Source: Diplonema papillatum
Lineage: Eukaryota; Euglenozoa; Diplonemea; Diplonemida; Diplonemidae
Direction: 5' to 3'
Assembly (NCBI GenBank): GCA_030068145.1
Contig: JAPJBO010000286.1
Location: 183,656-247,655, forward strand
Length of the DNA: 64,000 nt
The notes under the pieces are model-generated. The model did no database searches and was not told the DNA's origin. It was given only the letters and a program-made list of their open reading frames with translations. Each line of letters starts with the position of its first letter. Positions within the stretch are counted from its first letter, which is position 1. A program made the translations under genes and the position numbers. Shown here piece after piece: positions 52,193 through 63,209 of this stretch.

Positions 52193-55100
52193 ATGCCAAA
52201 CCAGAGTGACACAACCACGAAAAAACACAACGAACAGGTCAAGTGGGGTATGAAGAAAACCACCCCCGAATCAATGTCCGAAGTCCTCGTGGGAGGCGTC
52301 CCGCCGACGGACCCATCGTGGGGCCGCCTGTCGACCGAGCTCTGGTTTGTGCAGTCCGTCACGCACCCTGAGGATACAATCGACGGGGTCGCCGCCCGCG
52401 CCGTCCGTATCGACAAGGCGGTCGCACCCTCCGCCGCCGCCGCGCGCATCTGCCGCCTGCTGGGCGCCGACGCGTGGGCCGCGTTCCCAGGGCCAGCGGC
52501 TGGCTCCCGGCTCGCCTGCATCCGCGCCAGCGCGCAGGTCGTCGCGTCGCCGGAACCGGCGCTAGCGCAGCTTTTCGGCGCCGCCTCGGTGCAGAAGGCC
52601 GCCGACGGCCTCCTCTGGGCCGCACTCCCCGCCGACTGCCCGGGGCCGAGGGCGTTCGTAGAGGCGGCGAAGGCCCGCGTTGAGGCCGCTGACGGCTGCG
52701 ACGTTGGCTTCGGCGTGGTGCTCGCCGGCGACGACGATGCAGACCGGACCCTCACGTTTTCGGCCACGGACGAGTCCATCGTGCCGGTCCCAGGGGGCTG
52801 GCGAGGTGAAGGCGAGGGGTCCCCTGTTCCCTCGCGCCGATTCGCCGACGGAACGCACGTCGTCGCGTTCAAACGCGCCGGCGGCGTGGTGAACCCGACC
52901 GCCGCCAGCGGGCGGCCGGTCTGCGACGTGCTGCCGCTCGTCTCGCTGCCGCTCGCAAAGTGCCTGCTCCTGCGCCGCCACGCCGCGTTCGACCCAGCCC
53001 TGCACACGCACCGGGTCGCAGTGTTCCAGTCGCCTGCGGTGCACTGCAAGAGCTGCGTGTCGAAGATATGCCGGCTCGTCAAGAAACTCGCCCCGGACGG
53101 CGCGCTCACCCCCGGCCGCGACTTCCACTACTCGCTCGCGGAGAAGGCGCTGTATGTGTGGATCTCCGACGAGCTGCTGCGCCGCACTCGAAAAACAGTG
53201 GAAGCCACCGTTGAAGGCATCGAGCAGATGCTCGAAGAGGCGGGGCTCCCGGCGAGGCCGGATGGCACGCATGAACAAGGGGGTTCGGTTCTCGCGTGGA
53301 AAGTGGACGGGATGGTATGCGGCAGCTGCTCCGCGAAGGTGAAGCGCGCGCTGCGGCCGCGGCGGGTCGAAGTCGCGTGGAAGACGGGCGACGTGAAAGT
53401 GTGGCTCGGCGGCGACGAATCGCCAGCCGCGGTCGAAGCGGACACGGTGCGGAAAATCGAGGCCCTCGGGAAGTTCTCCATCGCCGCCGGCGTCTCGGCA
53501 ACCCTCGAACCCATCGTTTCCACGTTCCCTTGCATAGCCGGCGTGTCCATCTCCCCTGCTGAGCTCGCCGTCGACGCGCTGAACGACCCTTTTCCCCCGC
53601 CTGCCGACGAGGGAAGCCCGGCTGGCGTTCAAAAAGCGGTTGGATTGGCTGAAATTGCGCCGGTGCCGGCGGCGGCGGCGTTCGTCACGACGCCGTTCGT
53701 CATCAGGGGGATGACGTGCGCGTCGTGCTCAGCGAGCATTGAAGGGCATCTGATCGACCTCGGCCGCGGGAAGGTCCGATCTGCGGTGGTCAACTTCGCG
53801 ACTGCCATGGGGTACGTCTGCCACGCAAATGGGGGGGGCGGCGGGTTCGACGCGGATGCCGTGGCGCGGGAGATCGAGGGGTTGGGGTTCCACTGCGAGC
53901 GGTTTAACGACGACAGCCAGCTGCGGCAGAGCCTATCCCGGGACGCGGAGATCAAGCAGCAGGCGCGCGACACCTCGCGCGCCATGGCGCTCGCCCTCCC
54001 GCTGATGCTGCTGATGATGGTGTTCTCCCGGATCGCGGCCGTCCACCGCTTCTTATCAACCCCGTTCTTCAACGGCGTATCGCCGTCACCGGTCATCCAG
54101 TTCGCCATGGCGACCCCAGTCGTCTTCCTCTACGGCCGGCCTTTCTTCCGGAAAGCCCGCGCCGCACTCTCCCACCGGAACTTCACCATGGACGTCCTCG
54201 TGTCCCTAGGTGTGGCTACCGCGTACGGGACTTCGTTCGTGACGTTGGTGCACGCGCTGTTCGCCAAGGGAAACCACCGGTACGGGTTCCACACCGCGAG
54301 CTCCCTCGTGGCGTTCATGCTGCTCGGGAAGTACCTCGAGAACCGCGCGAAGCGCGAGACGAGCTCGGCGCTGATCCACCTGCTGGACCTGCAGCCGAAA
54401 AAAGCGGGGCTCTGGAGCGAAGCGGATGGCACCGTCACCGAGGTTGACGCGTCCGCCGTCAAGAGCGGCGACGTGGTGCGCGTGGTGGCTGGCGGCAGCG
54501 TGCCGGTAGACGGGGTCGTGGCCAGCGGGTGCGTGACGGTCGACGAGAGCATGATCACGGGCGAGAGCGTGCCGGCGGTCAAGCGCGAGGGTGACGAAGT
54601 GGCCGGTGGTACCGTCGTCGTCGACGGCACTGCGAACGTCGCCGCCACGCAGGTCGGGTCCGAAAGCTGCGTGAGCCGGATCCTGCAGCTCGTCAACAAC
54701 GCGCAGCTTCAAAAGCCGCCCATCCAGCACTTCGCCGACAGAGTCGCCGGGGTTTTCGTCCCGTTCATCCTCGTCCTCTCCGCCAGCGTCTTCCTCACCT
54801 GGCTCCTCCTCGGAGTCTGCGGCGTATACCCCGCTTCCTGGAGGGGTGAACACAGCTGCTTCGTGTTCGCGGTTGACTTCTTCATTGCGACGCTGGTCGT
54901 CGCGTGTCCGTGCGCCATGGGGCTCGCGACGCCGACGGCGGTGATGGTTGGGACCGGGGTGGGCGCGCGGAACGGCATCTTCGTGAAGACCGGGGATGCG
55001 CTGGAAGCGGCGCACAACGCGAGTATTGTCGTGTTCGACAAGACGGGGACGCTGTCGAAGGGGCGGCTGGCGGTCGCGGAGTGCAAGGTGTTCGAGGGCG

Positions 55101-56206
55101 GCGCAGAGGTCGCGCTGTGGGGGCCGCTGTCGGCGTCCGTTGCCGGCGGGCTGCGGCGGGTCTCCGCCGCCGAATCCGACAGCTTGCACCCGGCCGCGAA
55201 AGCCGTGGTCAAATGCCTCGCGGCGCTGGTAGAGCCAGCGGCTGGGCAGTCGCCCGCGCCGTGTGACCACCAGACCGTCGCCGGCTGCGGGTTGACCGCA
55301 GCCTTCCCCGACGGCGGCACCGTCCGTGTCGGAAGCTGCGCCTGGGTCGCCAGCACCGCTCCCGAAGGCAGCCGGAAACCCTTCGACCTTGCTGAGGCTT
55401 GGGATTCCGAAGGGCGCACCACCGTCGTTGCGCACGTCTGCCAACCCGCCGGTGCTGACCTCCACGCTGTGTTCTCCCTCAGCGACACCGCGAAACCCGA
55501 GGCCCGCGCCGTCATCAAGCACCTGTCCGGGAGAGGCGTCGAGGTCTATATGGTCACCGGCGACTGCACACAGGCGGCTCTCCGCTTCGCGGAGGAGGTG
55601 GGCCTCGACTCGAGGCGGGTCTGCGCGGAAGTGCTGCCGGGGGAAAAAGCCGAGATCGTGCGGCGGCTGCAGAGCGGGGCGGGGCTGCCGGCGGGCGAGA
55701 AGTGGAGCCCGGCGTCGTCGGACTGTGAGGTCGCGGTCGAAATGAGGTCGCTCGCCTCCTCGGCTGCCGGCGAAGAAACGGAGCGGCTTACCGGCGGCGG
55801 CGGCGGCGGCGCTGTGGTGGACTCCGGGGAGCAGAGGGTTGTCGTTTTTGTGGGTGACGGCATCAACGACGCGGTCGCCCTCGTGCAGGCTGACGTAGGC
55901 ATCGCCATAGGCACTGGAACGTCGGTTGCAGTCGAGGCCGCTGATTGCGTGCTCACGCGGTCTGATTTGAGCGACGTTGCCACGTTCCTGTCGCTGTCCG
56001 GGACGACGATGCGCCGCATCAAGCTGAACTTCGCGTGGGCCTTCGGGTACAACCTCGTCGCCATCCCCATCGCGGCCGGCGCGTTGTACCCGGGGTTGCA
56101 CTTTCAACTCCCGGCCACGTTCGGGGGGCTCGCCATGATCTGTTCGTCCGTCTGCGTACTGCTATCGTCGCTGCACCTCAACTTCTTCAGACCGCCGAAG
56201 ATCTGA
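52193..56206 (+). CDS. Copper-transporting P1B-type ATPase with three HMA-like domains
   Basis: 1337 residues from ATG 52193 to TGA. ATG 52250 (MKKTTPESMSEV) is an alternative start, since the upstream part repeats in the echoes. It pumps Cu(I) from the cytosol into secretory compartments or out of the cell. Metal-binding modules: HCKSC (about 285), VCGSC (about 374), TCASC (about 507). About eight membrane helices follow from residue 595. Core motifs: TGES (about 790), CPC with AMGLATPTA (about 904), phosphorylation site DKTGT (about 949), SDSLHP (about 996; the SxHP of copper ATPases), VTGD (about 1120), GDGIND (about 1221), then YNLVAIPIAAGALYP and MICSSVCVLLSSL (Cu-site motifs). Unusual: 280 residues of unrecognised sequence before the first CxxC, and a roughly 55-residue insert with a Gly run between LPGEKAEIVRRLQ and the GDGIND strand. 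The family match (ATP7/CopA) is strong. Confidence 0.93.
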   Translation: MPNQSDTTTKKHNEQVKWGMKKTTPESMSEVLVGGVPPTDPSWGRLSTELWFVQSVTHPEDTIDGVAARAVRIDKAVAPSAAAARICRLLGADAWAAFPGPAAGSRLACIRASAQVVASPEPALAQLFGAASVQKAADGLLWAALPADCPGPRAFVEAAKARVEAADGCDVGFGVVLAGDDDADRTLTFSATDESIVPVPGGWRGEGEGSPVPSRRFADGTHVVAFKRAGGVVNPTAASGRPVCDVLPLVSLPLAKCLLLRRHAAFDPALHTHRVAVFQSPAVHCKSCVSKICRLVKKLAPDGALTPGRDFHYSLAEKALYVWISDELLRRTRKTVEATVEGIEQMLEEAGLPARPDGTHEQGGSVLAWKVDGMVCGSCSAKVKRALRPRRVEVAWKTGDVKVWLGGDESPAAVEADTVRKIEALGKFSIAAGVSATLEPIVSTFPCIAGVSISPAELAVDALNDPFPPPADEGSPAGVQKAVGLAEIAPVPAAAAFVTTPFVIRGMTCASCSASIEGHLIDLGRGKVRSAVVNFATAMGYVCHANGGGGGFDADAVAREIEGLGFHCERFNDDSQLRQSLSRDAEIKQQARDTSRAMALALPLMLLMMVFSRIAAVHRFLSTPFFNGVSPSPVIQFAMATPVVFLYGRPFFRKARAALSHRNFTMDVLVSLGVATAYGTSFVTLVHALFAKGNHRYGFHTASSLVAFMLLGKYLENRAKRETSSALIHLLDLQPKKAGLWSEADGTVTEVDASAVKSGDVVRVVAGGSVPVDGVVASGCVTVDESMITGESVPAVKREGDEVAGGTVVVDGTANVAATQVGSESCVSRILQLVNNAQLQKPPIQHFADRVAGVFVPFILVLSASVFLTWLLLGVCGVYPASWRGEHSCFVFAVDFFIATLVVACPCAMGLATPTAVMVGTGVGARNGIFVKTGDALEAAHNASIVVFDKTGTLSKGRLAVAECKVFEGGAEVALWGPLSASVAGGLRRVSAAESDSLHPAAKAVVKCLAALVEPAAGQSPAPCDHQTVAGCGLTAAFPDGGTVRVGSCAWVASTAPEGSRKPFDLAEAWDSEGRTTVVAHVCQPAGADLHAVFSLSDTAKPEARAVIKHLSGRGVEVYMVTGDCTQAALRFAEEVGLDSRRVCAEVLPGEKAEIVRRLQSGAGLPAGEKWSPASSDCEVAVEMRSLASSAAGEETERLTGGGGGGAVVDSGEQRVVVFVGDGINDAVALVQADVGIAIGTGTSVAVEAADCVLTRSDLSDVATFLSLSGTTMRRIKLNFAWAFGYNLVAIPIAAGALYPGLHFQLPATFGGLAMICSSVCVLLSSLHLNFFRPPKI

Positions 56207-58718
56207 ACAACCCAATCCGCAACAAAGTCGCCTCGCAGAAGGAGGACGCGACCCAGAGACCCGGGCTAAGTAGTCTGGAACCAGTGTGATGGGCCGTTCT
56301 GTTCGGAAGGGCCCGCGCACTCAAAGTTCGACTTATACGCAATAGAGTCGCAGTGCGGCAGCCATGGGCGCTGGCGTTGGAATGGAGACCGCACCCGGCT
56401 ATACCTTCTGCGAGGCATCACGTGTCAAGTGTGAGTCTGTCTCGCGTTTATTTTATGCTCAATCCCATTGGGATATAAGGGAACAAAAAGTTTCAAGTGT
56501 TGGGGTATAAAGGGTATTACACCCTGTTTTTATACCTCCATCCTCTCCTTGGTTTTTGGCAACGCGCGTTTAGGTGCAATCACCGAAATCGCAAGGAACA
56601 TTTTGCAGGGGACGGCCGTTGATCAACGAGCACACTTTCGTTCTCCGTGCCTTGTGAACAAAGGGAAAAGTCATTTTGCAGAAAGCGAGAACGAAAAGCC
56701 ACTCTGACCTCTCTCACACTTGCGAACGTATTCTCTTCTCCGACTCGCCTTTTCCCCCGTCTCTTTTCCATTCTTGCATATCAGGCCTGCATGCCCCATC
56801 AAAAGCAATCGAAAAGAAAACAAAAGAGCGTTTTACCACCTTGCGCGGTGCCACGGGATGTTTGGCAGCCGCTGCTAAACATGTGCATGCTAATCCATGT
56901 GGTTCATGTACTTAAAAGAACTCAATGCTAAACAAACATAACGTGGGCGGCGCCGAAGCTTTACCAGCTTCGGCTGGCACCATTGCGCACTTAACCATGG
57001 TTAAGAAGACGACTGAAAGCATAGGCACAAAAGATAACTCAAAGCATCTGCAGAATAACACGAAAAGCCTCCAGGCAAAAACCCGTTTTCACACTTCTTC
57101 TGAAAACCTCATTTCGAAAAGCCCGACCGTAGTTTGACAAGGTTCGCTTCAGGATTGCAGGATCCTATAAAGTAGCACGTCCGGTACCGAGAGCTCACCC
57201 TCTGTAGCAGAGCCGCAACCTGCAGCGCGCCTCCGGAGCGACTTACTCTCTCTGAACTTCTTACCTTGGGCTTATTTTGGGCCGGCCGCGTTGCTCCCGG
57301 GAGGGGAGTTGCTGTGTGCCCCTGCGGTCTTTGTGTTCTTTCGTACTTGACCAACACAGGTTCAGCCGCGCGCCAAGTCCGCTCTTCGGTATAAGTTCGT
57401 TCAGAACTTCACTCACTTCCTTCACGAAGTTCTTGATCCCTCTCTCTCTCTCTCTTGAGCTAATGTTGGACCGGCTAGTAATTCATATCTGGACTACGCC
57501 TGGCGACATCATTCCGTTGGTTTGTTCAACTTTGAGCCAGGCGCCTCGCTCGGGGAGTGTGTAGTCGAAGCGAAATGCGTTCACTCGCCGTCCAACGTCT
57601 ATGTGGTCACCCATCATCCAGCGATTGTTAGTGGGGCCTAATAATAGTAATAATGGCAACGGTCTGCGACAGTTTAAGTTCTTCAGCAAAACCGCATTGT
57701 TCCGGTATCCGACTCCTGTCTGCGTGCCCGGCTCGTGATTTGAAGGTTGCTACAGCAAGTCCGTCAATGAGGCACGACGACTGAAGGAGTTGCGAGAAGG
57801 CCAGGATCCTTACCGTAACCGTGTTGTGTGACACCTGGCTTAAAGTAAGGAAAACGAAGAAGCATTTGGCTGAAAGAGTAAGAGGGTAGGGCGGCGTATC
57901 ATCTGTTTGACAGACACTCTGTCACAGAGTATCAGGCTACAGGTGCTGCGCAGTGAAAGTGTCCTTTCGACAGAGCGGACCGCCTGGAGTGAGAAAGGAA
58001 AAGAAGAACTTCGCTCCGGGACCACAGCCTAACACAGTCACACCGCGGCATGCAAAGCTTGTGCTGAAGCTTGCACAGTGCCGCAACAACCGTCCGCTCT
58101 GCCGTCTCTAGTCTTGTGTTCACCGCAAGTCCCAAGCTTGAAGATAAGTCACGCTTTGATGCTTTGGTTTTGGAATATTTTGTCCGCCTACCCCCATAAG
58201 CCAGCTGGAATAAAGAGACGCCTTCGAGTCACAACGCCCCTCTGTCACGCAGTGATTACGGGGAGGGGGCTGATTACCATTAACGGTATATCAGTATCAA
58301 CAGGTACATATCAGTATTAGCGCTTTTTCGTAACGTGGACGTTGCACATTTTGCGACCACCAATTTCTGCTTCCCTGGAGACAATATTTGTTACAGCTAA
58401 AAAGAACGTTGGCAGCGGTTTAACCAGAACGTAGGTTAAATCGCACAAACAAAATCTGTGATCAAAGCATCAAACCGCGTTCATCAAATCTCCGGAGCCA
58501 CCCATTTTCGGACCAATTGATGGCAAACCCAGGCGAAAATCGAAAAATAGTCGGGGGGTATGACATTTTTTTCTCGTTGTATGAGAGTAAAAGACGACGC
58601 TAGTCTTAGAAGATTAATATTCGCCGACTAATGATATACTGTGAAACAGGGCCACTCGCTCCCTCACACAACCGCGCACGCTCTTGCTTTTTTTCAGTTT
58701 TTGCGTGGCGTAGCCTAG
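56207..58718. other. Intergenic, no gene recognised
   Basis: No domain-bearing frame, RNA gene or repeat family was found, apart from a short relative of the 13485 repeat near 57225-57250 and an inverted pair of CT/GA-rich tracts. The first part is 3' UTR of the ATPase. No ATPase 3' echo could be seen. Confidence 0.4.
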
Positions 58719-59123
58719 ATGCAGGTGGCACTTTCAGCTCCAGAAGCCGGAGTCTACGAGTTTATTGATGTGGCGGAGTACGATCCGGTCGGCTCCATCG
58801 CCGACAAGGCAGCGCTGGTGGTAGGAAGCCTCCAAGTTCGAGTGCTATGGGGAAGAATTCAGCTTAGTGTGAGTTTGATCAAAGTAGCATCAAGGCAGCC
58901 CTTACAAAGACCAGCCACAGTCAACGCCGCGTGGGTGCGGGCTATTGATATTAATCATCATGTTTCAAACCCCCGATTGCGCGTAACCTGGAAGCACCCA
59001 GAGGGTGTCGGTGGTACAAAGGTGCAGTTGCCCGCATCCAACCGGCAATTAGCTCGCATCGGGGAGGTGACGCTACCCACCTGGACACGCTGCCCCGAGT
59101 GCGATGGGAGGAATGGGACTTGA
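58719..59123 (+). CDS. Hypothetical frame or first exon
   Basis: ATG to TGA, 134 codons. The first 50 (MQVALSAPEAGVYEFIDVAE, then YDPVGSIADKAALVVGSLQV) look coding-like. A donor-like AGT|GTGAGT follows at about 58868-58875, so this may be exon 1 of a spliced gene with the rest read-through intron. The later part of the frame is less coding-like. No family is recognised. Confidence 0.35.
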   Translation: MQVALSAPEAGVYEFIDVAEYDPVGSIADKAALVVGSLQVRVLWGRIQLSVSLIKVASRQPLQRPATVNAAWVRAIDINHHVSNPRLRVTWKHPEGVGGTKVQLPASNRQLARIGEVTLPTWTRCPECDGRNGT

Positions 59124-60157
59124 AGGACAAACAACGAAGTCGGTGTCTGACCTTGCTCTGCTTTCGACGTCCGTGCTGACGGTAGGGCTTGACATCAAGA
59201 TGCAATGTGCTCTGCCTTGTATGCAATACTGACGATCATGCGGTATTGCAGGGCGAGCGTACAACATCGATGTCGTCAAAGCGTTGCTCAGTGTTGGAAC
59301 GCCGATTGTAGTCAAGCATGCGTACACTAGTATGAGCGCTAGTACTCATTCACCACCCCCATTGCACCACTGAGGCCAGGTTAAAAAATGTGGCCTCAGT
59401 TGTGCAAACACCACGCGCTCTTCAAACCCAAGAAACATTTTCCCCCCAGTAAGACTTTCCGTGATGGGCTGCCACGTAAGCCGGTCCACCTCTATCCCCC
59501 GAATTGCATCGCAATATCTGCCGCTGTCTCTTACTGTGCACCACGTTGCACCACGGGCCATCAGGTCCGTCCCTTTCCCCAGAGATAGAGTTGCCTGGCG
59601 GGTGCCGTATTTCACGGTACAACACGGTCTTTCAAAGGCGGCGTCTGGCGGACGAAGTTCATTCCTAGTAGTACTGTTGTACTGAAGGGAACGTTTGTGG
59701 AACAACGGCTGCACACGAGAAGATTCTGAGCCAAATTCACCCCCTACCCAATCGAATGTTGTCGAGCCTTGTAGCTTGGGTTAGAATGCAAAGAATCTGT
59801 GGCGATGATCTGCATTGAGCCTTGTAGAACGTATTCGTTTGGGGGTAGGTTGCAAAGAACTGTCTGCATCGCCGGCGTCGCGGAACGTAATCGGGTTTCG
59901 TAGAGTGTAATCGCCGCGTAGTCGACTCAGGTCGCTTTCATGGGATGTAGGTGAATTGGCTCAAGATCCTTTTCCTTTTCATGCGAAACAAGATTTTTCT
60001 TGTTTGCCATCATCTTCGCTATCGTTGATCTGATCACTCCTTTCGTATGAGTGCAAGACCTACGTCCGAAGACGTTCCCGTTGTGTTCTATTCTAAATTT
60101 CAAGTACGCTTGCAAGACGAAACATGTTGCACTCGGCGTAGCGATTGGTCAACTCTC
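59124..60157. other. Intergenic with relatives of the 112-bp repeat
   Basis: 59783-59870 holds inverted-orientation relatives of the 21505-21840 unit (GAATGCAAAGAATCTG...GATCTGCATT; TTGCAAAGAACTGTCTGCAT). Nothing else is recognised. Confidence 0.4.
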
Positions 60158-60290
60158 TTGCAGGAAATACTTGCAGGAGGCCGCCAGATTGCGAAATCTC
60201 AAAAAGGAGGTGAATGTGCTGTAGCCTACACGAAACACAGGTAACTCCGGGTTTAGTGGCGGGCGTAAGCGTTCGGCAACGCCACCCGTA
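60158..60290 (+). mobile_element. Family-B element, 5' part
   Basis: Matches 19160-19290: GAAATACTTGCAGGAGGCCG, GGTGAATGTGCTGTAGCC.., ACACGAAACACAGGTAA, GGGTTTAGTGGCGGGCGTAA. It lacks the 3' half. Confidence 0.65.
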
Positions 60291-60808
60291 TTCTTGTCAT
60301 GTCTTGTTGTAAATCCTGTGCTGTGCGGACTCGCATTCGTGAGATCCGTCTGCGGCCTGACCAGCGGCATGGTCGTGGACGTGCAAGCTAGCTCGGCTGA
60401 GATCTGCTCCCCTCCCTACCTCTGTGTGTGTCGTTCTGTGTGTGTCGTTCGTGCGGAAATACAGCACGTACCCCCCTTCTCCTTTGATTTGCAAAACGGG
60501 GTCTTTGTTACAGTTTTTCGTATTAATTGTAAACACGAAAGAGAACGCTGGCATCGTGTTTGGAGAAGATGAGCCTACCGATCATATTCACTCACTATCA
60601 CTCACTAACAGGCTAATCCTCCCCCGGCACGTACAAACAAAGGAAAGGACATCTGGCTCTGGACCACCACACAACCGCGCAGTCAAAAATCGCTCGCCTC
60701 TTGTTCGTGGCGAATCAAGCAATCCGGGGGGTCAAAATGCCAAACAAGAGAGCGGGTGCTGTCCGCAAAGAAAGTCAGTTTTTTTTTTACATAGGCGCCA
60801 GCTTGGAA
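60291..60808. other. Intergenic, no gene recognised
   Basis: Mid-GC sequence between a family-B fragment and repeat C. It contains a duplicated TGTGTGTCGTTC phrase (about 60425-60450) but no supported gene. Confidence 0.35.
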
Positions 60809-61116
60809 GGCCTTCTGGGTGGCAGCTGTGTCAGGTCAAGTAGCGAGATCTGGGGCCCTGTGATGGCCGAGTGCACACCTAAGCAGGGCTGCATCCTCGT
60901 GTTGTAGCCGTGTTGTGTATAAGGTTTCGTGAGGGCCTGGTCAACCACCTCATCACTATAGGGCACAAACCTTTCGCGACAGAGATTGGACAGTCGGGAT
61001 TGCCGGGGGGCGGGTCTCCATGAAGAAGAGAACTGTAAAGCAAGACCTGCCCCCTGCGCCTGCTGTCTCCGGCTGCTTCGGCAGACGACACATACTACTA
61101 CTACTACTACTACTAC
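60809..61116 (+). repeat. Repeat C, copy 2
   Basis: See 18140-18444. It ends in a TAC microsatellite (61091-61116) that abuts the family-A fragment at 61117-61225. Confidence 0.85.
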
Positions 61117-61309
61117 ATAGGCGCCAGCTTGGAAGGAAATGCTCGACCAAATGCTGCCAGACAAAGAACCGAAGGGATCCCAAGTGCTGTAACTACCGAA
61201 CCACGTGTTGAACGGACGTGAGGTGGGAGTCATGGGTTCTCCGCTATGCGGCAAATTTCGCGGCAAGTTAGTACCCGCAACAGGTCGCTCTTTCCCACAT
61301 TCATTGTTG

Positions 61310-61450
61310 GGATAATTAGCTTATAGTCACCAAGAAACTTTTTATTTAGCTTATAGCCACAAAAAACTTTTTATTTAGCTTATAGCCAGGAGGGCCTGAA
61401 ACTTTTTATTTAGCTTATAGCCACAAAAAACTTTTTATTTAGCTTATAAT
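61310..61450. mobile_element. Left arm of an FB3-type element
   Basis: Starts GGGATAATTAGCTTATAGTC, the same terminus as FB3 (30577). It carries four to five units of TTTAGCTTATAGCCACAAAA, including the GGAGGGCCTGAAACTTTTTA variant. It stops before the GGTC array, which appears 2.3 kb downstream at 63735. Confidence 0.85.
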
Positions 61451-61730
61451 AATGGTGTGATCCACCCTGGAGTTTTTCCGGGTTTGTGCCGGGTTTGTGC
61501 CGGGTTTGTACCGGGGGGGGGGTCCGGGTTTTTTATTTTTTGTCTCCCCAGCACCCGCTAGCACCCTTGGTCGTGGAGATTTCAGGCTTCGCGGTGGATT
61601 TTACATTTCATGATCGTCTGGTGCTCGTGGGAGTTTGTCCCGCTCTTTGCGGTCCCTCGCCCTTCTGTTATGTTCAGCCTATGGGCTTCGGTATCGTGAA
61701 TATTTTGTCGGTTTGAGGCCCCTTCTGTAG

Positions 61731-62357
61731 CTTGGAAAACGGAAAGAGAAGCAGCATCTCCATCGGATCAGAACGAGGGACAGAAGTTCCCACGCTCAAC
61801 CCGCTCGGCTGTGCCATCGGAACAGAAGTCTGACGCGTTGCGGCGGCTGCGCCAATGCCTCCGTGTGCTGCCGGAGTGGCCACCACCGGGCGGGAGACCG
61901 GCCGGACGACGCCGACGACGAGAACGAGGCACCTGCACCTCCGGCGGGACCTCAACCGGCACCGGCAGCGCCCCGACGCGGGCTCCGACGCAAACGCGGG
62001 GAGACGAGCGAGGAATCCTCCGGCTCCGGCCAGGGAGACTCACCAACGATCGATCGCGCTGCGCCGCTGCGGCGGCGTGCTGCGGAGGACCCTTCCGTCC
62101 CACGCACCCCCCCAGCGCGGCGGCGCCGACGCACTCAACTGCCAACGCCGCAACTCCGGGCCAACACCCCCGCCCGACGAACGCCGCCCAATGCGCAGCC
62201 CCCGGCTGCGTCCATCCGACGCGCGAACCGACGCAAACGCGAGGAAACGAGCGAAGGGTCGTCCAACGATGGCTCCGGCCGGGAGGCCACAATGACACCC
62301 ACTCGTAGGCCGCCTCCGCGGCGACGTAACAGACGCGTTCCATCTGCTGTGACGTAG
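61731..62357 (+). CDS. Hypothetical basic Pro/Arg-rich frame, possible element ORF
   Basis: Open from a stop at 61728 to TAG 62355-62357, without an in-frame ATG near the start. Two other frames are also open over most of this GC-rich block, one from ATG 61855, so the frame choice is uncertain. This frame has an acidic run (DDADDENEAPAPP) and two related segments RRKRGETSEESSGSG and RRKREETSEGSSNDGSG, suggesting selection on protein. It may be a gag-like ORF of an element. Confidence 0.3.
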   Translation, partial: LGKRKEKQHLHRIRTRDRSSHAQPARLCHRNRSLTRCGGCANASVCCRSGHHRAGDRPDDADDENEAPAPPAGPQPAPAAPRRGLRRKRGETSEESSGSGQGDSPTIDRAAPLRRRAAEDPSVPRTPPARRRRRTQLPTPQLRANTPARRTPPNAQPPAASIRRANRRKREETSEGSSNDGSGREATMTPTRRPPPRRRNRRVPSAVT

Positions 62358-62828
62358 ACACGGAGTGTGCATAGTGCGTTGCTCAGGGTAGTCGAAGGCC
62401 TGACAATCACACTAATGCAACAAATTTACAACAGAAGTCGGCAACAAGCGGTTCGGACGGGCGGGTTCCCCGCCCATCAAGTACAACCGGTTTTCCCTCG
62501 CCTAGAAGGTGCTGTCGGATGGCTTAAGATGGCCTGAGCAGACTGCTACCTTTGGTTCCGCATCCTTTCAAACTGTGGCTGACCAAGCCGCTGTTTGAGC
62601 TCTGCAGGGGTTTTGATGCACTCCGAAATGCGGGTACCAACAACCCCGGCAGCTGGGAGGAATGGCTACCGAGCATGGGTGCGTGGCGTTCGTGGACGCG
62701 CAACTGCGTGCAAACAAGCGTCACGCAATTAGCAGAGACAGGTCACCACTCGTTCTGCAGTGGAGTTAGCATTAGCTCAATGTGTCGGGAGCAGTAGTTG
62801 TCGACTGAAAAGTAAGCACGTACCGCGG

Positions 62829-63209
62829 ATGCAGAACATCGATGCAGACGATGAGTGCCGCAAATGCAGGGAATTCGAGGCCGTTCTACGAGCAGGCAAG
62901 ATGGCAAGCGAGAGAGCGTGCCGTGCCTCAGGCAGGTCACTCGAAAACGGGGACCCGAAATGGAAGATTCACCCCCAGGAACAATACCCAGCGGACTGGA
63001 AGCGCAGGCAGGCCCGGATGGAAGCATGGGGTGAAGCAGAAGAGACAGAGGAGCGGAGAAACGGGGCCGCACCAGTGGCAGACCCGGACGTTGGGGTTAA
63101 ACAATTGAAGAAGAAGTGTAAAGACGAGGAAACACCGACTCGGGCATACCGGCCGAGAACAGCCAATCATGGAACCCAGGGCACAAGGGAAGCTACGGCG
63201 CGGTGGTGA
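62829..63209 (+). CDS. Hypothetical charged 126-residue protein
   Basis: ATG to TGA; the frame is open upstream to 62760. It begins MQNIDADDECRKCREFEAVL with one CxxC, then mixed charged sequence including RRQARMEAWGEAEETEERRN. No family is recognised. It lies in the same possible insertion as the 61731 frame. Confidence 0.35.
   Translation: MQNIDADDECRKCREFEAVLRAGKMASERACRASGRSLENGDPKWKIHPQEQYPADWKRRQARMEAWGEAEETEERRNGAAPVADPDVGVKQLKKKCKDEETPTRAYRPRTANHGTQGTREATARW

Noticed and set aside
54206..56107. 633-codon minus-strand frame
   Set aside because: It lies antisense to the copper ATPase, whose motifs are complete on the + strand; it is open only because of GC-rich codon third positions.
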